Program-made: the position numbers and the translations under genes
Shown here: piece after piece, positions 24,180 to 33,509 of the stretch
How the letters are laid out: each line of letters begins with the position of its first letter
Position numbering within the stretch: the first letter of the stretch is position 1
Notes under the pieces: model-generated
Seen by the model: only the letters and a program-made list of their open reading frames with translations
Database searches by the model: none
Told to the model about the DNA's origin: nothing
Source: Roseburia_D sp964388945
GTDB lineage: Bacteria > Bacillota > Clostridia > Lachnospirales > Lachnospiraceae
Assembly: GCA_964388945.1 (NCBI GenBank)
Contig: CAYMCM010000006.1
Location: 1 to 56,306, forward strand
Direction: 5' to 3'
Length of the DNA stretch: 56,306 nt

Positions 24180-24219
24180 ACCTTAGATCTGACTGAAGCA
24201 AACCTTAAAATTACCTTAA
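24180..24219 (-). promoter_or_regulatory. Phased direct-repeat operator upstream of the peptide-resistance ABC operon
   Basis: Read on the minus strand, TTAAGGT (24219-24213), TTAAGGT (24208-24202) and CTAAGGT (24186-24180) are spaced by 11 and 22 bases, that is, on one helix face. This is the usual geometry for an OmpR/PhoB-family regulator. The site lies about 57 bases before the ATPase start codon. Confidence 0.55.
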
Positions 24220-24353
24220 ATATGGCAGCAGGTTCCAAGTTTTTGTTGAAAATATAGGCAGCGGTCATATAATATATTTAATAAGAAAACCAAAAGCGAG
24301 ATAAGTCTGGATACCAGTAAAGATTTATTAGAATAGCTGAAAATAAAAAAGAA

Positions 24354-24426
24354 TGGAGATAGGGGGATTCGAACCCCTGACCTATACGTTGCGAACGTAT
24401 CGCTCTCCCAACTGAGCTATATCCCC
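24354..24426 (-). tRNA. tRNA-Ala (anticodon CGC)
   Basis: 73 nt on the minus strand fold into a full cloverleaf: acceptor GGGGATA/TATCTCC with the alanine identity pair G3-U70, D-arm GCTC...GAGC, anticodon stem ATACG/CGTAT with loop TTCGCAA (anticodon CGC), and T-arm loop TTCGAAT. The first T-stem pair is an A-C mismatch. CCA is not encoded. It reads alanine codon GCG. A T-rich stretch without hairpin follows. Confidence 0.93.
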
Positions 24427-24439
24427 ATTTGACAAAAAT

Positions 24440-24469
24440 ATTATAGCACTATGTTATGGAAAAAAGCAA
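24440..24469 (-). promoter_or_regulatory. Promoter of the tRNA-Ala gene
   Basis: On the minus strand TTGCTT (24469-24464), an 18-bp spacer and a perfect TATAAT (24445-24440), about 14 bases before the tRNA 5' end. Confidence 0.6.
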
Positions 24470-24562
24470 CATAGATAACGAAAAAATACGTACTACAAAA
24501 ATATATATTTTCTGTAGGCGCGGAAAGTATTATGCGATATGAAAAGGCAGAGGAAAAATTTT

Positions 24563-25279
24563 ATGGAACGCATACAGGATGCAAAGATATTACTGGTGGA
24601 TGATAACGAGGAGCTGTTGGAGCTTCTTTTAAAAATTTTAGAAGGAGAGGGGTATAAAAGGCTCTGTCCGGCAAAAAGCTGTAAAGAGGCGCGAGCGCTT
24701 TATGAGCAGGAAAGACCGGATTTCATGATCCTTGATGTGAATCTGCCGGACGGTGATGGATTCCATCTGTTTAGGGAATTTAGGGAAAAGGCAGATATTC
24801 CAGCGCTGTTTCTTTCAGCGCGTGACGAGGATCAGGATCGCCTGTTTGGGCTTGGTCTTGGGGCAGACGATTATATTACCAAACCGTTTCTGACACAGGA
24901 ACTTTTACTCAGGGTGTCTTTGATCTTAAGGCGGACATATCGTACCGTGATAAATCCGGCACAGACTGGTGGAGTAAAGATCGGAAATGCTAAGGTCGAT
25001 TTTAAGAGCGCAATGATAAAGCGTGATGGGATGGAAAGCCCGCTTACCGCAAAAGAGCTTGCCATCTTAAAAAAGCTGGCGGACAATCGAGGGAATATTG
25101 TCACATTCGATATGCTCTGTGAAGCGGTATGGGGAGACGGCTATTATGGTTATGAAAATACACTCATGGTGCATATCCGGCATCTCAGAGAGAAGATCGA
25201 GGACAACCCGTCGAAACCGGCATATATCTTGACTGTGCGGGGGCTTGGGTATCGTCTGGCGAAAGAGGTAGCGGAATGA
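24563..25279 (+). CDS. OmpR-family response regulator, likely controlling the adjacent ABC operon
   Basis: About 238 residues. The receiver domain has KILLVDDNEELLELLL, the phospho-acceptor Asp in FMILDVNLPDGDG, and the switch Lys in GADDYITKPF. The winged-helix domain has LTAKELAILKKLADNRGNIV and HIRHLREKIEDNP...ILTVRGLGYRL. The start at ATG 24563 has AGAGGA 8 bases upstream; the in-frame ATG 24539 lacks a ribosome site. The stop overlaps the kinase start in ATGA. The nearby phased repeats at 24180-24219 are its best candidate target. Confidence 0.92.
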   Translation: MERIQDAKILLVDDNEELLELLLKILEGEGYKRLCPAKSCKEARALYEQERPDFMILDVNLPDGDGFHLFREFREKADIPALFLSARDEDQDRLFGLGLGADDYITKPFLTQELLLRVSLILRRTYRTVINPAQTGGVKIGNAKVDFKSAMIKRDGMESPLTAKELAILKKLADNRGNIVTFDMLCEAVWGDGYYGYENTLMVHIRHLREKIEDNPSKPAYILTVRGLGYRLAKEVAE

Positions 25280-26679
25280 AAAGTTTGTTCAAGATTATGC
25301 GAAATTATGTTGGTACAGCGGTCATCATCACATGTACGGTTCTGATACTGAACGTTTTGTTGACAGCCGGACTTACCTACTATTATGGTGTGCAGAATGA
25401 GCAAAAAGGAAAGATATCACAGATAGCGCAGGAGATACAAAATAACAATGCTGGCTATATTATCACGGATCAGGGAGAAGAACTGTTAAAGGGATATGAA
25501 TGGGCATTTTTGCTGGATTCGGATGGAAATGTTATCTGGGATTATGATATGCCGGCAGAGTTTGCAACGAAATATTCGGCGGCGGATATCGCGGCTTTTA
25601 GTAAATGGTATCTGAATGATTATCCGGTTCAGTGTTGGAAGCAGGGAGAGAAGCTTCTTGTGATTGGAGAAGAAAAGGATAGTATCTGGAAACATCATGT
25701 GGAATTTGGAATGCCGTTCATGGACAAAATCGGATCAATTTTAAGGACGGTACTTTTGGCAAACGGAGGGCTGATCCTATTGTTTTGCTTTTTCTTTGGA
25801 CTGCATTTTTACCGTTCATTGCGCCCGTTGGCGGCAGGAATTGAAGATCTGGCAAAAGAAGAGAGTATTCATCTGTCGGAAAAAGGGATGACCGGAGAAC
25901 TGGCGGAAAAATTAAATCAGACTTCTGAGCTCTTAGAGCGGCAGAAAGAGGTGATAGCGGCGCGGGATACAGCGCGGACAAACTGGATTGCCGGGGTGTC
26001 CCATGATATCCGCACACCGCTTTCTATGATCATGGGATATGCAGAGCAGCTTCTTACTGCAAAGAATCTGGACGCAGAGCAGAAAAAACAACTTGGTATT
26101 ATCAGGGATCAGGGCATTCGGATCAAGAAGCTGATCGAAGATCTGAATCTGACCTCAAAATTACAGTATCAGATGCAACCGCTGCGCCGGGAAAAATTTT
26201 ATCCTGCGGGATTGATGCGGCAGATTGTTACATCCTATTACAACAATGGTCTGAAGGAATGTTATGAGATAAGATTGGAAGTTTCGGAAGATGTAGAGCC
26301 GCTTACGTTAAGCGGAGATGTACAGCTTCTGACGCGGGCATTTGAAAATCTGATCGGCAATAGCATTCGGCATAATGTGGATGGATGTACGATTGACATA
26401 ACTATGGATATTTGCATGGATAAGAGCGCAAAAGAGGAACTTTTGATTGGAATCAAGGATGACGGCTGCGGCATACCGCCGTCTGTAATACAGGGACTGG
26501 GCGAAGAAGATACGCAAAAAGAGAGACAAGCAGAGGATGTCTCAGTTGGCAGATCACATATCATGGGACTGTTTGTGGTAAAGCAGATCCTGCTTTCGCA
26601 CGGTGGAGAGTTTGAGCTTCGGAATACAAAAAAAGGAGCAGATATCAAAATCGTGCTCCCGTTTGCCCAAAAAGCGTGA
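25276..26679 (+). CDS. Sensor histidine kinase, antimicrobial-peptide-sensing type
   Basis: A 467-residue kinase. A first membrane segment (about residues 12-35) and a second (about 157-180) enclose an extracytoplasmic domain of about 120 residues. Then come a HAMP-like linker, a HisKA domain with phospho-His in VSHDIRTPLSMIMGYAEQL, and a HATPase domain with N-box NLIGNSIRHNV, G1 DDGCGIP and G2-like GLFVVKQILLSHGG. The size of the sensor loop suits direct ligand sensing, as in lantibiotic-responsive kinases such as CprK, rather than the loop-less BceS type. It is coupled to the regulator by a 4-base overlap. Confidence 0.9.
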   Translation: MKSLFKIMRNYVGTAVIITCTVLILNVLLTAGLTYYYGVQNEQKGKISQIAQEIQNNNAGYIITDQGEELLKGYEWAFLLDSDGNVIWDYDMPAEFATKYSAADIAAFSKWYLNDYPVQCWKQGEKLLVIGEEKDSIWKHHVEFGMPFMDKIGSILRTVLLANGGLILLFCFFFGLHFYRSLRPLAAGIEDLAKEESIHLSEKGMTGELAEKLNQTSELLERQKEVIAARDTARTNWIAGVSHDIRTPLSMIMGYAEQLLTAKNLDAEQKKQLGIIRDQGIRIKKLIEDLNLTSKLQYQMQPLRREKFYPAGLMRQIVTSYYNNGLKECYEIRLEVSEDVEPLTLSGDVQLLTRAFENLIGNSIRHNVDGCTIDITMDICMDKSAKEELLIGIKDDGCGIPPSVIQGLGEEDTQKERQAEDVSVGRSHIMGLFVVKQILLSHGGEFELRNTKKGADIKIVLPFAQKA

Positions 26680-26683
26680 CATA

Positions 26684-27472
26684 TCATGGCTCTAATACGG
26701 AATTCATTTGTTCCATCTTTTCTTCCGCCTGATAGATAAGACGGCTGCATTCTAAAAGTTCGTCAGAAAAATCCTCGGTATTTACAATGCCGTTGTTAAA
26801 AGTCTTATATTTGATGTCATGCTCTAAGCTTGCCCAGAGATCCATGGCAAGCGTGCGGATCTGAAGTTCCACCGGAACAAGCTGTTTTTTGTTCATAAAA
26901 TAGACAGGTATGCGCACGATCATATGCAGACTGCGGTAGCCGTTTGCTTTGGGATTTTCAATGTAGTCTTTGATATCGATGATGTAAACGTCATCCTGTG
27001 CCATAATACGGTCACGGATCAGATAGACATCCTTGATATAAGGGCAGACAACACGCACGCCGGCAATATCAAAGATATTGTTGCAGGCACAGCTAAGCGT
27101 CAGGTTTAAATCTTTTTTCTGTAATTTGCCAAGAATACTCTGCGCAGATTTTAAGCGTGTGTCAATGTGGTGGATCGGACAGCGCTGTTTGCGGAATTTG
27201 AACTCATCCTTTATGATATCCAGTCTCGCTGTTGTCGCACACATGGCAGCATTGTACATACGCAGGATAGGTTCCATCGTCTGGGAAAATTCGTCCGTGA
27301 TATCGGCAATCTTTTCCATATTGTCATCCACGCCACGCTGCATTGGCACCAGTTCGTTGACAGAAAAGACGTTGTTTTGTTCGGTCACATACTGGTTTAT
27401 TTCGATATGATTATTTATTTCTACATTTGTAATATTTGGTGTGTCGGATTCGATCACAGTTCTTTTTTTCAT
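26684..27472 (-). CDS. Small alarmone synthetase, (p)ppGpp synthetase domain only (RelQ/YjbM-like)
   Basis: 262 residues with a RelA/SpoT synthetase domain at about 70-215: RVVCPYIKDVYLIRDRI, the catalytic-loop region DYIENPKANGYRSLHMIV, and VELQIRTLAMDLWASLEHDIKYK. There is no HD hydrolase or TGS domain, so it should only make (p)ppGpp. The N-terminal about 50 residues (NITNVEINNHIEINQYVTEQN) are an extension not usual in RelQ. GGGGG precedes the ATG. It is convergent with the kinase gene, with only a few bases between stops. On the minus strand a TATAAT lies in the AT-rich upstream region near 27555. Confidence 0.88.
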   Translation of the reverse strand: MKKRTVIESDTPNITNVEINNHIEINQYVTEQNNVFSVNELVPMQRGVDDNMEKIADITDEFSQTMEPILRMYNAAMCATTARLDIIKDEFKFRKQRCPIHHIDTRLKSAQSILGKLQKKDLNLTLSCACNNIFDIAGVRVVCPYIKDVYLIRDRIMAQDDVYIIDIKDYIENPKANGYRSLHMIVRIPVYFMNKKQLVPVELQIRTLAMDLWASLEHDIKYKTFNNGIVNTEDFSDELLECSRLIYQAEEKMEQMNSVLEP

Positions 27473-27794
27473 GTAAAACCCCCAATTTGCAATAAACAGG
27501 TTATTTGGTCAGAGTATCCGGCTCATAAAAAGCTGCTCTGATATTGTCCCTAATATTATTATAACAAAAAGATATAAAATGGGGATAAAGGAAACATTAA
27601 AAGTTTATGAAATGCATTGTTTACCTATATCAATAGAAATAATAAGCAAAAAGGAAAAGCATTATTTGCAATATATTAAGCACATAACTCATATTTCTTT
27701 CAAAAAGTGCCGTATATAATATCCTATAAATTAAGAAGAAAATCTGACGTATCGTTTTTCTATTGCATACAATAAAAGGGTGGGGGAATGGATT
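27473..27794. other. AT-rich divergent intergenic region between the alarmone synthetase gene and dapF
   Basis: It holds promoter-like elements on both strands: a minus-strand TATAAT near 27555, and a plus-strand CTGACG followed by 18 bp and TACAAT shortly before dapF. I see no coding region, repeat or structured RNA here. Confidence 0.4.
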
Positions 27795-28634
27795 ATGAGA
27801 TTTACAAAGATGTATGGTTGTGGAAATGATTATGTTTATGTGAATTGTGTGGAAGAAAAGGTAGATGATCCGGGAGAACTGGCGCGAAAAGTGAGTGACC
27901 GGCATTTTGGTATTGGTTCAGACGGGCTGATCCTCATCTGTCCTTCCGATCAGGCAGATGTACGGATGCGGATGTTCAATGCAGACGGTTCGGAAGGTGA
28001 GATGTGCGGAAATGGTATCCGCTGTGTGGCAAAATACGTTTACGATCATCATATGGTTGAAAAAACAAAGATTTCGGTTGAGACAAAAGCCGGCATAAAG
28101 GAATTGGAACTTTTTGTGGAAAACGGAAAGGTATCGCAGGTTTGTGTGGATATGGGGGAACCGGTTTTAGAAACGGCACAAATTCCGGTGCGGTCAGAGA
28201 AAAAAGAGATCATCGGAGTTCCGGTTGAAGTCGGGGAAAGAACCTGGGAGATGACATGCGTTTCCATGGGAAATCCTCATGCGGTCGTATTTGTTCCGGA
28301 TACGGAGAGTCTGGATCTTACCGCATACGGCTCGCTGTTTGAACATCACGAAATGTTTCCGGAACGGACGAACACGGAATTTGTGCAGGTCATAAACCGC
28401 AGAGAGATCAATATGCGGGTATGGGAGCGCGGCTCAGGAGAGACGCTGGCGTGCGGAACCGGAACCTGCGCGAGTGTGATGGCGTGCATTTTAAATGGGC
28501 GGACGGATAACCGGGTTGACGTACATCTTCTTGGCGGAGACCTGAGCATCGAGTATGATGCGGGAAGCAGACATATTTATATGACAGGACCGGCGGTTAC
28601 GGTATATGAGGGAGAAATTGAAACAATCAGATAG
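27795..28634 (+). CDS. dapF: Diaminopimelate epimerase
   Basis: About 279 residues starting MRFTKMYGCGNDYVYV. The two catalytic cysteines lie in EMCGNGIRCVAKY and LACGTGTCASVMAC. It interconverts LL- and meso-diaminopimelate for lysine and peptidoglycan synthesis. The start at 27795 is favoured over an in-frame GTG at 27780 because GGGTGGGGG stands 9 bases upstream and the family N-terminus fits. It is followed after 20 bases by murE, which uses the product. Confidence 0.95.
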   Translation: MRFTKMYGCGNDYVYVNCVEEKVDDPGELARKVSDRHFGIGSDGLILICPSDQADVRMRMFNADGSEGEMCGNGIRCVAKYVYDHHMVEKTKISVETKAGIKELELFVENGKVSQVCVDMGEPVLETAQIPVRSEKKEIIGVPVEVGERTWEMTCVSMGNPHAVVFVPDTESLDLTAYGSLFEHHEMFPERTNTEFVQVINRREINMRVWERGSGETLACGTGTCASVMACILNGRTDNRVDVHLLGGDLSIEYDAGSRHIYMTGPAVTVYEGEIETIR

Positions 28635-28654
28635 AGGAGAAAGGGTGGAGTTCC

Positions 28655-30139
28655 ATGAAACTGGCGGATTTACTGGAAAAAACAGAATATGAGATAAAGC
28701 AGGGCGGAATCGAAGCAGAGGTTTTTGGTCTTGCGTATGATTCAAGAAAGGTAAAAGAGGGCTTTGCGTTTGTGTGCATTTCCGGCAGTATGCTGGATGG
28801 GCATGACTTTATACCGGATGTGGTAAAATGCGGCGCAAAGGTGCTTGTGGTAGAAAAGGAAGTGGAGGCTCCGGCAGATGTTACCGTCATTTTTGTTAAA
28901 AATAGCCGTCTCACGCTGGCGCAGATGTCGGCAGCGTGGTTTGGTTATCCGGCAAAAAAATTGAAAACGGTCGGGATCACCGGAACCAAGGGAAAAACCA
29001 CGACTTCTTATATGATAAAATCCATTTTAGAGCAGGGCGGTATCAAAACAGGCCTGATCGGTACGATCGAGGTCATCATAGGAGATGAGCGTCAGGATGC
29101 GAAAAACACAACGCCGGAATCGTATGATATTCAGGAGCTTTTTGCGAAAATGGTAAAAGCAGGGCTGTCTGCTGTTGTCATGGAAGTTTCCTCCCAGGGG
29201 TTAAAACTTGACCGTGTGGCAGGCATCACCTTTGACTTTGGCGTGTTTACCAATTTAGAGCCGGATCATATCGGAGAAAATGAGCACAGGGATTTTGCAG
29301 AATATATGTACTGTAAAAGCCTGTTGTTTCAGCAGTGTAAAGTGGGTCTTTTTAATGCAGACAGCAAGCATCTTACAGGCATTTTAAAGGGGCATACCTG
29401 CGCGGTGGAGACGTTTGGATTTGGAACAAATGCGGATTTAAGAGCAGAGGAGATGGAACTCGTTCACGAACCGGGAAAGATCGGCGTCCGTTATCATGTC
29501 GGCGGAGTCATGGATTTTGATGTGGACATCAACGTGCCCGGGCGTTTTAGTGTATACAATTCTCTGGCGGCGCTTGCAGTCTGCCGTCATTTTGACATTA
29601 CAGTTTCCCAGATGCAAAAAGCACTGGCGGGTGTGGAGGTAAAAGGCAGAATCGAGATTATACCGGTGTCGCCGCATTATACATTAATGATCGACTATGC
29701 TCATAATGCGATGGCACTGGAAAGCCTTCTTACTACACTGCGTGAGTATGAGCCGAAGCGTCTGGTATGTCTGTTCGGATGCGGAGGAAACCGCGCGAAG
29801 GCAAGACGCTATGAGATGGGTGAAGTCTCGGCACGACTGGCAGATTTTACGGTGGTGACTTCGGATAATCCGCGTTTTGAACAGCCGATCGCGATCATCA
29901 ATGATATTTTAACCGGAGTGAAAAAAATCGGCGGAAAATATGTGGCAATTCCCGATCGGAAAGAAGCGATCGCTTACTGCATGGCAAATGCAAAAGAAGG
30001 AGATATGATCGTGCTTGCAGGAAAAGGGCATGAGGACTATCAGGAGATCAAAGGAAGAAAATATCCGATGGATGAACGGGAATTGATCGCCGAGATCAGA
30101 CGGGAAATATTTGACAGCAAGCCGCACAATACCATATAA
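28655..30139 (+). CDS. murE: UDP-MurNAc-L-Ala-D-Glu:meso-diaminopimelate ligase
   Basis: A 494-residue Mur ligase. The P-loop is GITGTKGKTTTSYMI, the central domain has EVSSQGLKLDRV, FTNLEPDHIGEN and IDYAHNAMALE, and the C-terminal domain carries DNPRFE, the motif that selects meso-DAP rather than lysine. This agrees with dapF next door and predicts a meso-DAP cell wall. It has normal length and probably shares the dapF transcript. GAGGAGAAAGGGTGG precedes the ATG. Confidence 0.95.
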   Translation: MKLADLLEKTEYEIKQGGIEAEVFGLAYDSRKVKEGFAFVCISGSMLDGHDFIPDVVKCGAKVLVVEKEVEAPADVTVIFVKNSRLTLAQMSAAWFGYPAKKLKTVGITGTKGKTTTSYMIKSILEQGGIKTGLIGTIEVIIGDERQDAKNTTPESYDIQELFAKMVKAGLSAVVMEVSSQGLKLDRVAGITFDFGVFTNLEPDHIGENEHRDFAEYMYCKSLLFQQCKVGLFNADSKHLTGILKGHTCAVETFGFGTNADLRAEEMELVHEPGKIGVRYHVGGVMDFDVDINVPGRFSVYNSLAALAVCRHFDITVSQMQKALAGVEVKGRIEIIPVSPHYTLMIDYAHNAMALESLLTTLREYEPKRLVCLFGCGGNRAKARRYEMGEVSARLADFTVVTSDNPRFEQPIAIINDILTGVKKIGGKYVAIPDRKEAIAYCMANAKEGDMIVLAGKGHEDYQEIKGRKYPMDERELIAEIRREIFDSKPHNTI

Positions 30140-30176
30140 TAATCTCAATGCTATTTTCTGACGGAATGGGAGATTT

Positions 30177-30848
30177 ATGGTAAAAGCGGAGCATATTAAA
30201 AAAAAGCTGGGCAGACGTGAGATTTTAAGGGATGTTTCTGTGTATGGAGCACCCGGGGAATGTATTGGTATTATTGGTGCGAACGGATGCGGAAAGAGTA
30301 CCTTTCTGTCGATTCTTGCCGGAGTTGAGACACCGGATGGCGGAGATATTACTTTCTTTCAGGAGAAACCGCTTAGGGATCACAGGATATTTTCACGTAT
30401 GTGCGGATTTGTACCGCAGGGGAATCCGCTTTTGGAGGATCTGAGTGTGCAGGATAATCTTGCGCTCTGGAGCCGAAAGGATAAAAAGAGGCAGCAGCAG
30501 GTCATTGCGCGTTTCGAACTTACGGAGATGTTAAAGCTTCCGGTAAAAAAGCTTTCCGGTGGTATGAAACGGCGGCTAAGCATTGCCTGTGCGGCAGCGG
30601 ATGATGTGCCGATCCTGATACTGGATGAGCCAACGGCAGCGCTGGATATCTTTTTTAAAGAGAGTATTCATGATTTTATCCGGGATTTTACTGCGCGAAA
30701 CGGTATTGTCGTCATGGCAACGCATGATGCGTCGGAGATCGCGCTTTGTGACCGTATTTACTATATGGAAAAAGGACAGACCGAGGAAGTGGCAGATACA
30801 GGAAATGTTCTGGAAAAAATAAAAAAAGGGAGAAAAAAGCATGAGTGA
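30177..30848 (+). CDS. ABC transporter ATP-binding protein
   Basis: A 223-residue ATPase. Walker A is GANGCGKSTFLSILAG, the Q-loop is GFVPQGNPLLEDLS, the signature is KLSGGMKRRLSIACAAA, Walker B is PILILDEPTAALDI and the switch His is in MATHDASE. It heads a four-gene operon with a membrane-anchored extracytoplasmic protein and two ABC-2 permeases, overlapping the second gene by 8 bases. The arrangement suggests an exporter; the substrate is unknown. Confidence 0.9.
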   Translation: MVKAEHIKKKLGRREILRDVSVYGAPGECIGIIGANGCGKSTFLSILAGVETPDGGDITFFQEKPLRDHRIFSRMCGFVPQGNPLLEDLSVQDNLALWSRKDKKRQQQVIARFELTEMLKLPVKKLSGGMKRRLSIACAAADDVPILILDEPTAALDIFFKESIHDFIRDFTARNGIVVMATHDASEIALCDRIYYMEKGQTEEVADTGNVLEKIKKGRKKHE

Positions 30849-32289
30849 GAACAATGAAATGAAATTTGATCCAATGACCGGACAGCCGATGCCGGCAGAC
30901 CAGCCTAAGGGAAATCCGTATGATCCGTTAGCAGCGCCTCAGCCGTCAAACAAAAAGAATATGAAGATACTGATCGGCGTTATCATAGGGGTGATTGCGG
31001 TGATCGTGACCGCAGTGATCTGCTGTGCCGCAAGCGGCGTGTTTACCAGCAAAAACGCAAAGGTCTTAAAGGCGGCAAAAAATACGTTTGTGAAAAACGA
31101 ACTGCTGAAGGATCTTGATGCAGCAGATCAGGTCGCAGATGGAAATTATACGTTTGCAGTTGAGTATAACGGAGAGGTTTATGGGGAAGGTTTCGTAGTT
31201 AAGGCTTCTTATCAGCAGAACACGGAACAGAAGAAGCACAGTATCAACGGAAAAGTGGAATATTATGATACAAAAATGGATTTTCATGAATATATGGATG
31301 AAGATGGAATGTTAGTAAGTATTCCAAAGATTTATCCGGATGTGTTTGGTTATTATTTTAATGAAGAAACAGATGGATATATAACCGAGGTACTTGGAGA
31401 CGACTTTTTTGAAGCGCTCGATGATCTCTGTGTTACTTCCATGAATGATATGGCAGCCGGTGCAAGGATGAGAGCCGATTACCTGAGAGTATTCAAGGAT
31501 AATTACGATGCACTTGAATTTGAAAATGCAGATAAAGCGGTATTCCAGATCGAAGGAAAAGATGTAACCTGCAAAGGCTACAAGACCACGCTTACGGAAG
31601 AAAATGTCGGTGGGTGTCTGGAACAGCTTTCTGAGGTTTATGATAGTTATAACAAAAATACGATCCGTGACCTGAAGACGATGTTAAAGGAACTCGGAAT
31701 GGATGCGGATGAGATTGCCGATCTGGATGATAATGTATTTGATACATGGAGAGATGAGATCGATGATATGCCGGATCTGGATGTGACTTTTTATATTTAC
31801 AAAGACAGACTGGCAGCAGTTGTTGTGACCGGAACCGATGAGACCGGAGACATGGAGTGTGACGTGGAATTCCGCGGCGGAACGACACCGACACAGAACA
31901 CCTTTATTACATATACCTTAAATGATGACAGCGCTATGCTCAAAATTCTCGGAAAGACAGAGGATTCGGTGGAAAAAACCAAGATCGTGGAAGTTGTTGA
32001 AGGAGAAAAGAAAACACTGGCAAGCATTGATTATGATTATAAAAACAAAGAGCTTGAAGTGGAAACCGATGAAACGAGTTTCACTGCTGAGATTGATAAC
32101 TCTGATAAGGGACTCGTTGTAGCTATGACGGATATCAATGATACCGGAGCGGAGTTGAAGCTTACTTTGAAGCGTGGTTCTAATATTAAGAAACCGGAAG
32201 GAGATATATTTGATATCGGAACAGCTTCCGAAGATGATTTATATGATCTGGTTTATGACATTCAGGATTTTACCAGAGGATTGTTTTAG
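30841..32289 (+). CDS. Membrane-anchored extracytoplasmic protein of the ABC operon, unknown function
   Basis: 482 residues. The cytoplasmic N-terminus is short and Pro/Gln-rich (MTGQPMPADQPKGNPYDPLAAPQPS). One membrane helix lies at about 43-68 (ILIGVIIGVIAVIVTAVICCAA). A large acidic, beta-rich outer domain of about 410 residues follows. I recognise no domain. Its place between the ATPase and the permeases suggests a partner of the exporter, such as a ligand-binding or sensing subunit. GGGAG lies 9 bases before the ATG. It is not a lipoprotein: no lipobox is seen at the N-terminus. Confidence 0.8.
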   Translation: MSENNEMKFDPMTGQPMPADQPKGNPYDPLAAPQPSNKKNMKILIGVIIGVIAVIVTAVICCAASGVFTSKNAKVLKAAKNTFVKNELLKDLDAADQVADGNYTFAVEYNGEVYGEGFVVKASYQQNTEQKKHSINGKVEYYDTKMDFHEYMDEDGMLVSIPKIYPDVFGYYFNEETDGYITEVLGDDFFEALDDLCVTSMNDMAAGARMRADYLRVFKDNYDALEFENADKAVFQIEGKDVTCKGYKTTLTEENVGGCLEQLSEVYDSYNKNTIRDLKTMLKELGMDADEIADLDDNVFDTWRDEIDDMPDLDVTFYIYKDRLAAVVVTGTDETGDMECDVEFRGGTTPTQNTFITYTLNDDSAMLKILGKTEDSVEKTKIVEVVEGEKKTLASIDYDYKNKELEVETDETSFTAEIDNSDKGLVVAMTDINDTGAELKLTLKRGSNIKKPEGDIFDIGTASEDDLYDLVYDIQDFTRGLF

Positions 32290-32297
32290 GATAAAAA

Positions 32298-33509
32298 ATG
32301 AGAAGAATATTTGCATATTTGCGAATTGAATTAAAAAAAGGGATTCGAGTGATCCCTTTTTTTATACAATCGTTTTTGGGTGCGGCTGTGCTGATTGGGC
32401 TGGCACTGGTGCTGATCTGCCAGTTTATGCTGCGGTCGCAGACCTTTGTCAAAATGAATATCGGAGTTGTTGTGCCGGGGCAGGAGACGAGTACCCGGAT
32501 GGCAATGAAGCTTATTTCCGCAATGGACAGTGTAGATAGTATCTGTAATTTTACCTATCCGGATGAGGAGACGGCACTTAGGCAGCTTGCAAAGGGAGAA
32601 CTGGAAGCCGCAATTTTGCTGACCGAGGATTTTTATGATGATGTGAATAACGGAGTCAATACGCCGGTAGACATTCTGCTCGCACCGGACAGTCCGTTTG
32701 ACCGGGAGGTGTTCACGGAACTTGTGCAGTCGGGAGTTTCCATGCTTCAGACGGCACAGGCGGCGGTGTATGCCGTGGATGAGGTATCGGAAGAATATCA
32801 GCTTTCCATGTCAAAAAATGAGATGGAATATGAACTTTCTTATCTTTATCTTGAGTATGTATTTGCAAGAAATGACACGTTTACGGAGTTTGAGGAAACA
32901 CCGCTCGGTGCGGTCAGTCTGACTGAGTTCTATATCGCATGCGGCGCGGTGGTGCAAAGTCTGATCTTTGGTTTTGCTTTTCTTACGTTGTATAAGTCGG
33001 AAAGCAGGGATTTTATGCGGTGTCTGCGAAGGATCGGGATCAATGCGGTTTTTCAGTCGGTGTCGCGTATTTTTGTAATGGCGTTTGACCTGTGGCTGCT
33101 TTTAACAGGATGTTATCTGATCGGAAATATCGTATATGCAAAAATGATCGGATCGGTTGCGATGATCTTTCCGTTGCAAATCGCAGGACTGATGCTTTAT
33201 GCGTTGGCACTGGCGGCATTTTTCCATTTGGTATTTGCGCTTTTCGGGGATTCCGAAAATGGAGGGCTGGTCTATCTTTTGATCGCGGTATTTCTAACGG
33301 TCTGTGCAGGAGGATTGTTTCCGATGGCGGTTTTCCCGGAGTGGATGCAGAGGTTATCCGCGCTGCTTCCGCTTTCGTGGTGGCAGAAATATCTGATGGA
33401 AGTGATGTGGACCGGTGTGGAAATGCGGACGGTGTTTGTTCTGGTCATGAGTATCGTATTCTTTGGAGGGGCGGGAGCCGTTGTGTTATATGAAAAAACA
33501 AAAGGATAA
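32298..33509 (+). CDS. ABC-2-type permease, first subunit
   Basis: 403 residues with the ABC-2 exporter plan: one N-terminal helix (about 22-45), an extracytoplasmic domain of about 170 residues, then five to six C-terminal helices (IACGAVVQSLIFGFAFLTLY, FDLWLLLTGCYLIGNIVY, MIFPLQIAGLMLYALALAAF, GLVYLLIAVFLTVCAGGLFP, FVLVMSIVFFGGAGAVVLY). LSALLPLSWWQKYLMEVMW is the usual segment before the last helix. The gene starts 8 bases after the preceding stop and overlaps the next permease by 20. Confidence 0.85.
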   Translation: MRRIFAYLRIELKKGIRVIPFFIQSFLGAAVLIGLALVLICQFMLRSQTFVKMNIGVVVPGQETSTRMAMKLISAMDSVDSICNFTYPDEETALRQLAKGELEAAILLTEDFYDDVNNGVNTPVDILLAPDSPFDREVFTELVQSGVSMLQTAQAAVYAVDEVSEEYQLSMSKNEMEYELSYLYLEYVFARNDTFTEFEETPLGAVSLTEFYIACGAVVQSLIFGFAFLTLYKSESRDFMRCLRRIGINAVFQSVSRIFVMAFDLWLLLTGCYLIGNIVYAKMIGSVAMIFPLQIAGLMLYALALAAFFHLVFALFGDSENGGLVYLLIAVFLTVCAGGLFPMAVFPEWMQRLSALLPLSWWQKYLMEVMWTGVEMRTVFVLVMSIVFFGGAGAVVLYEKTKG

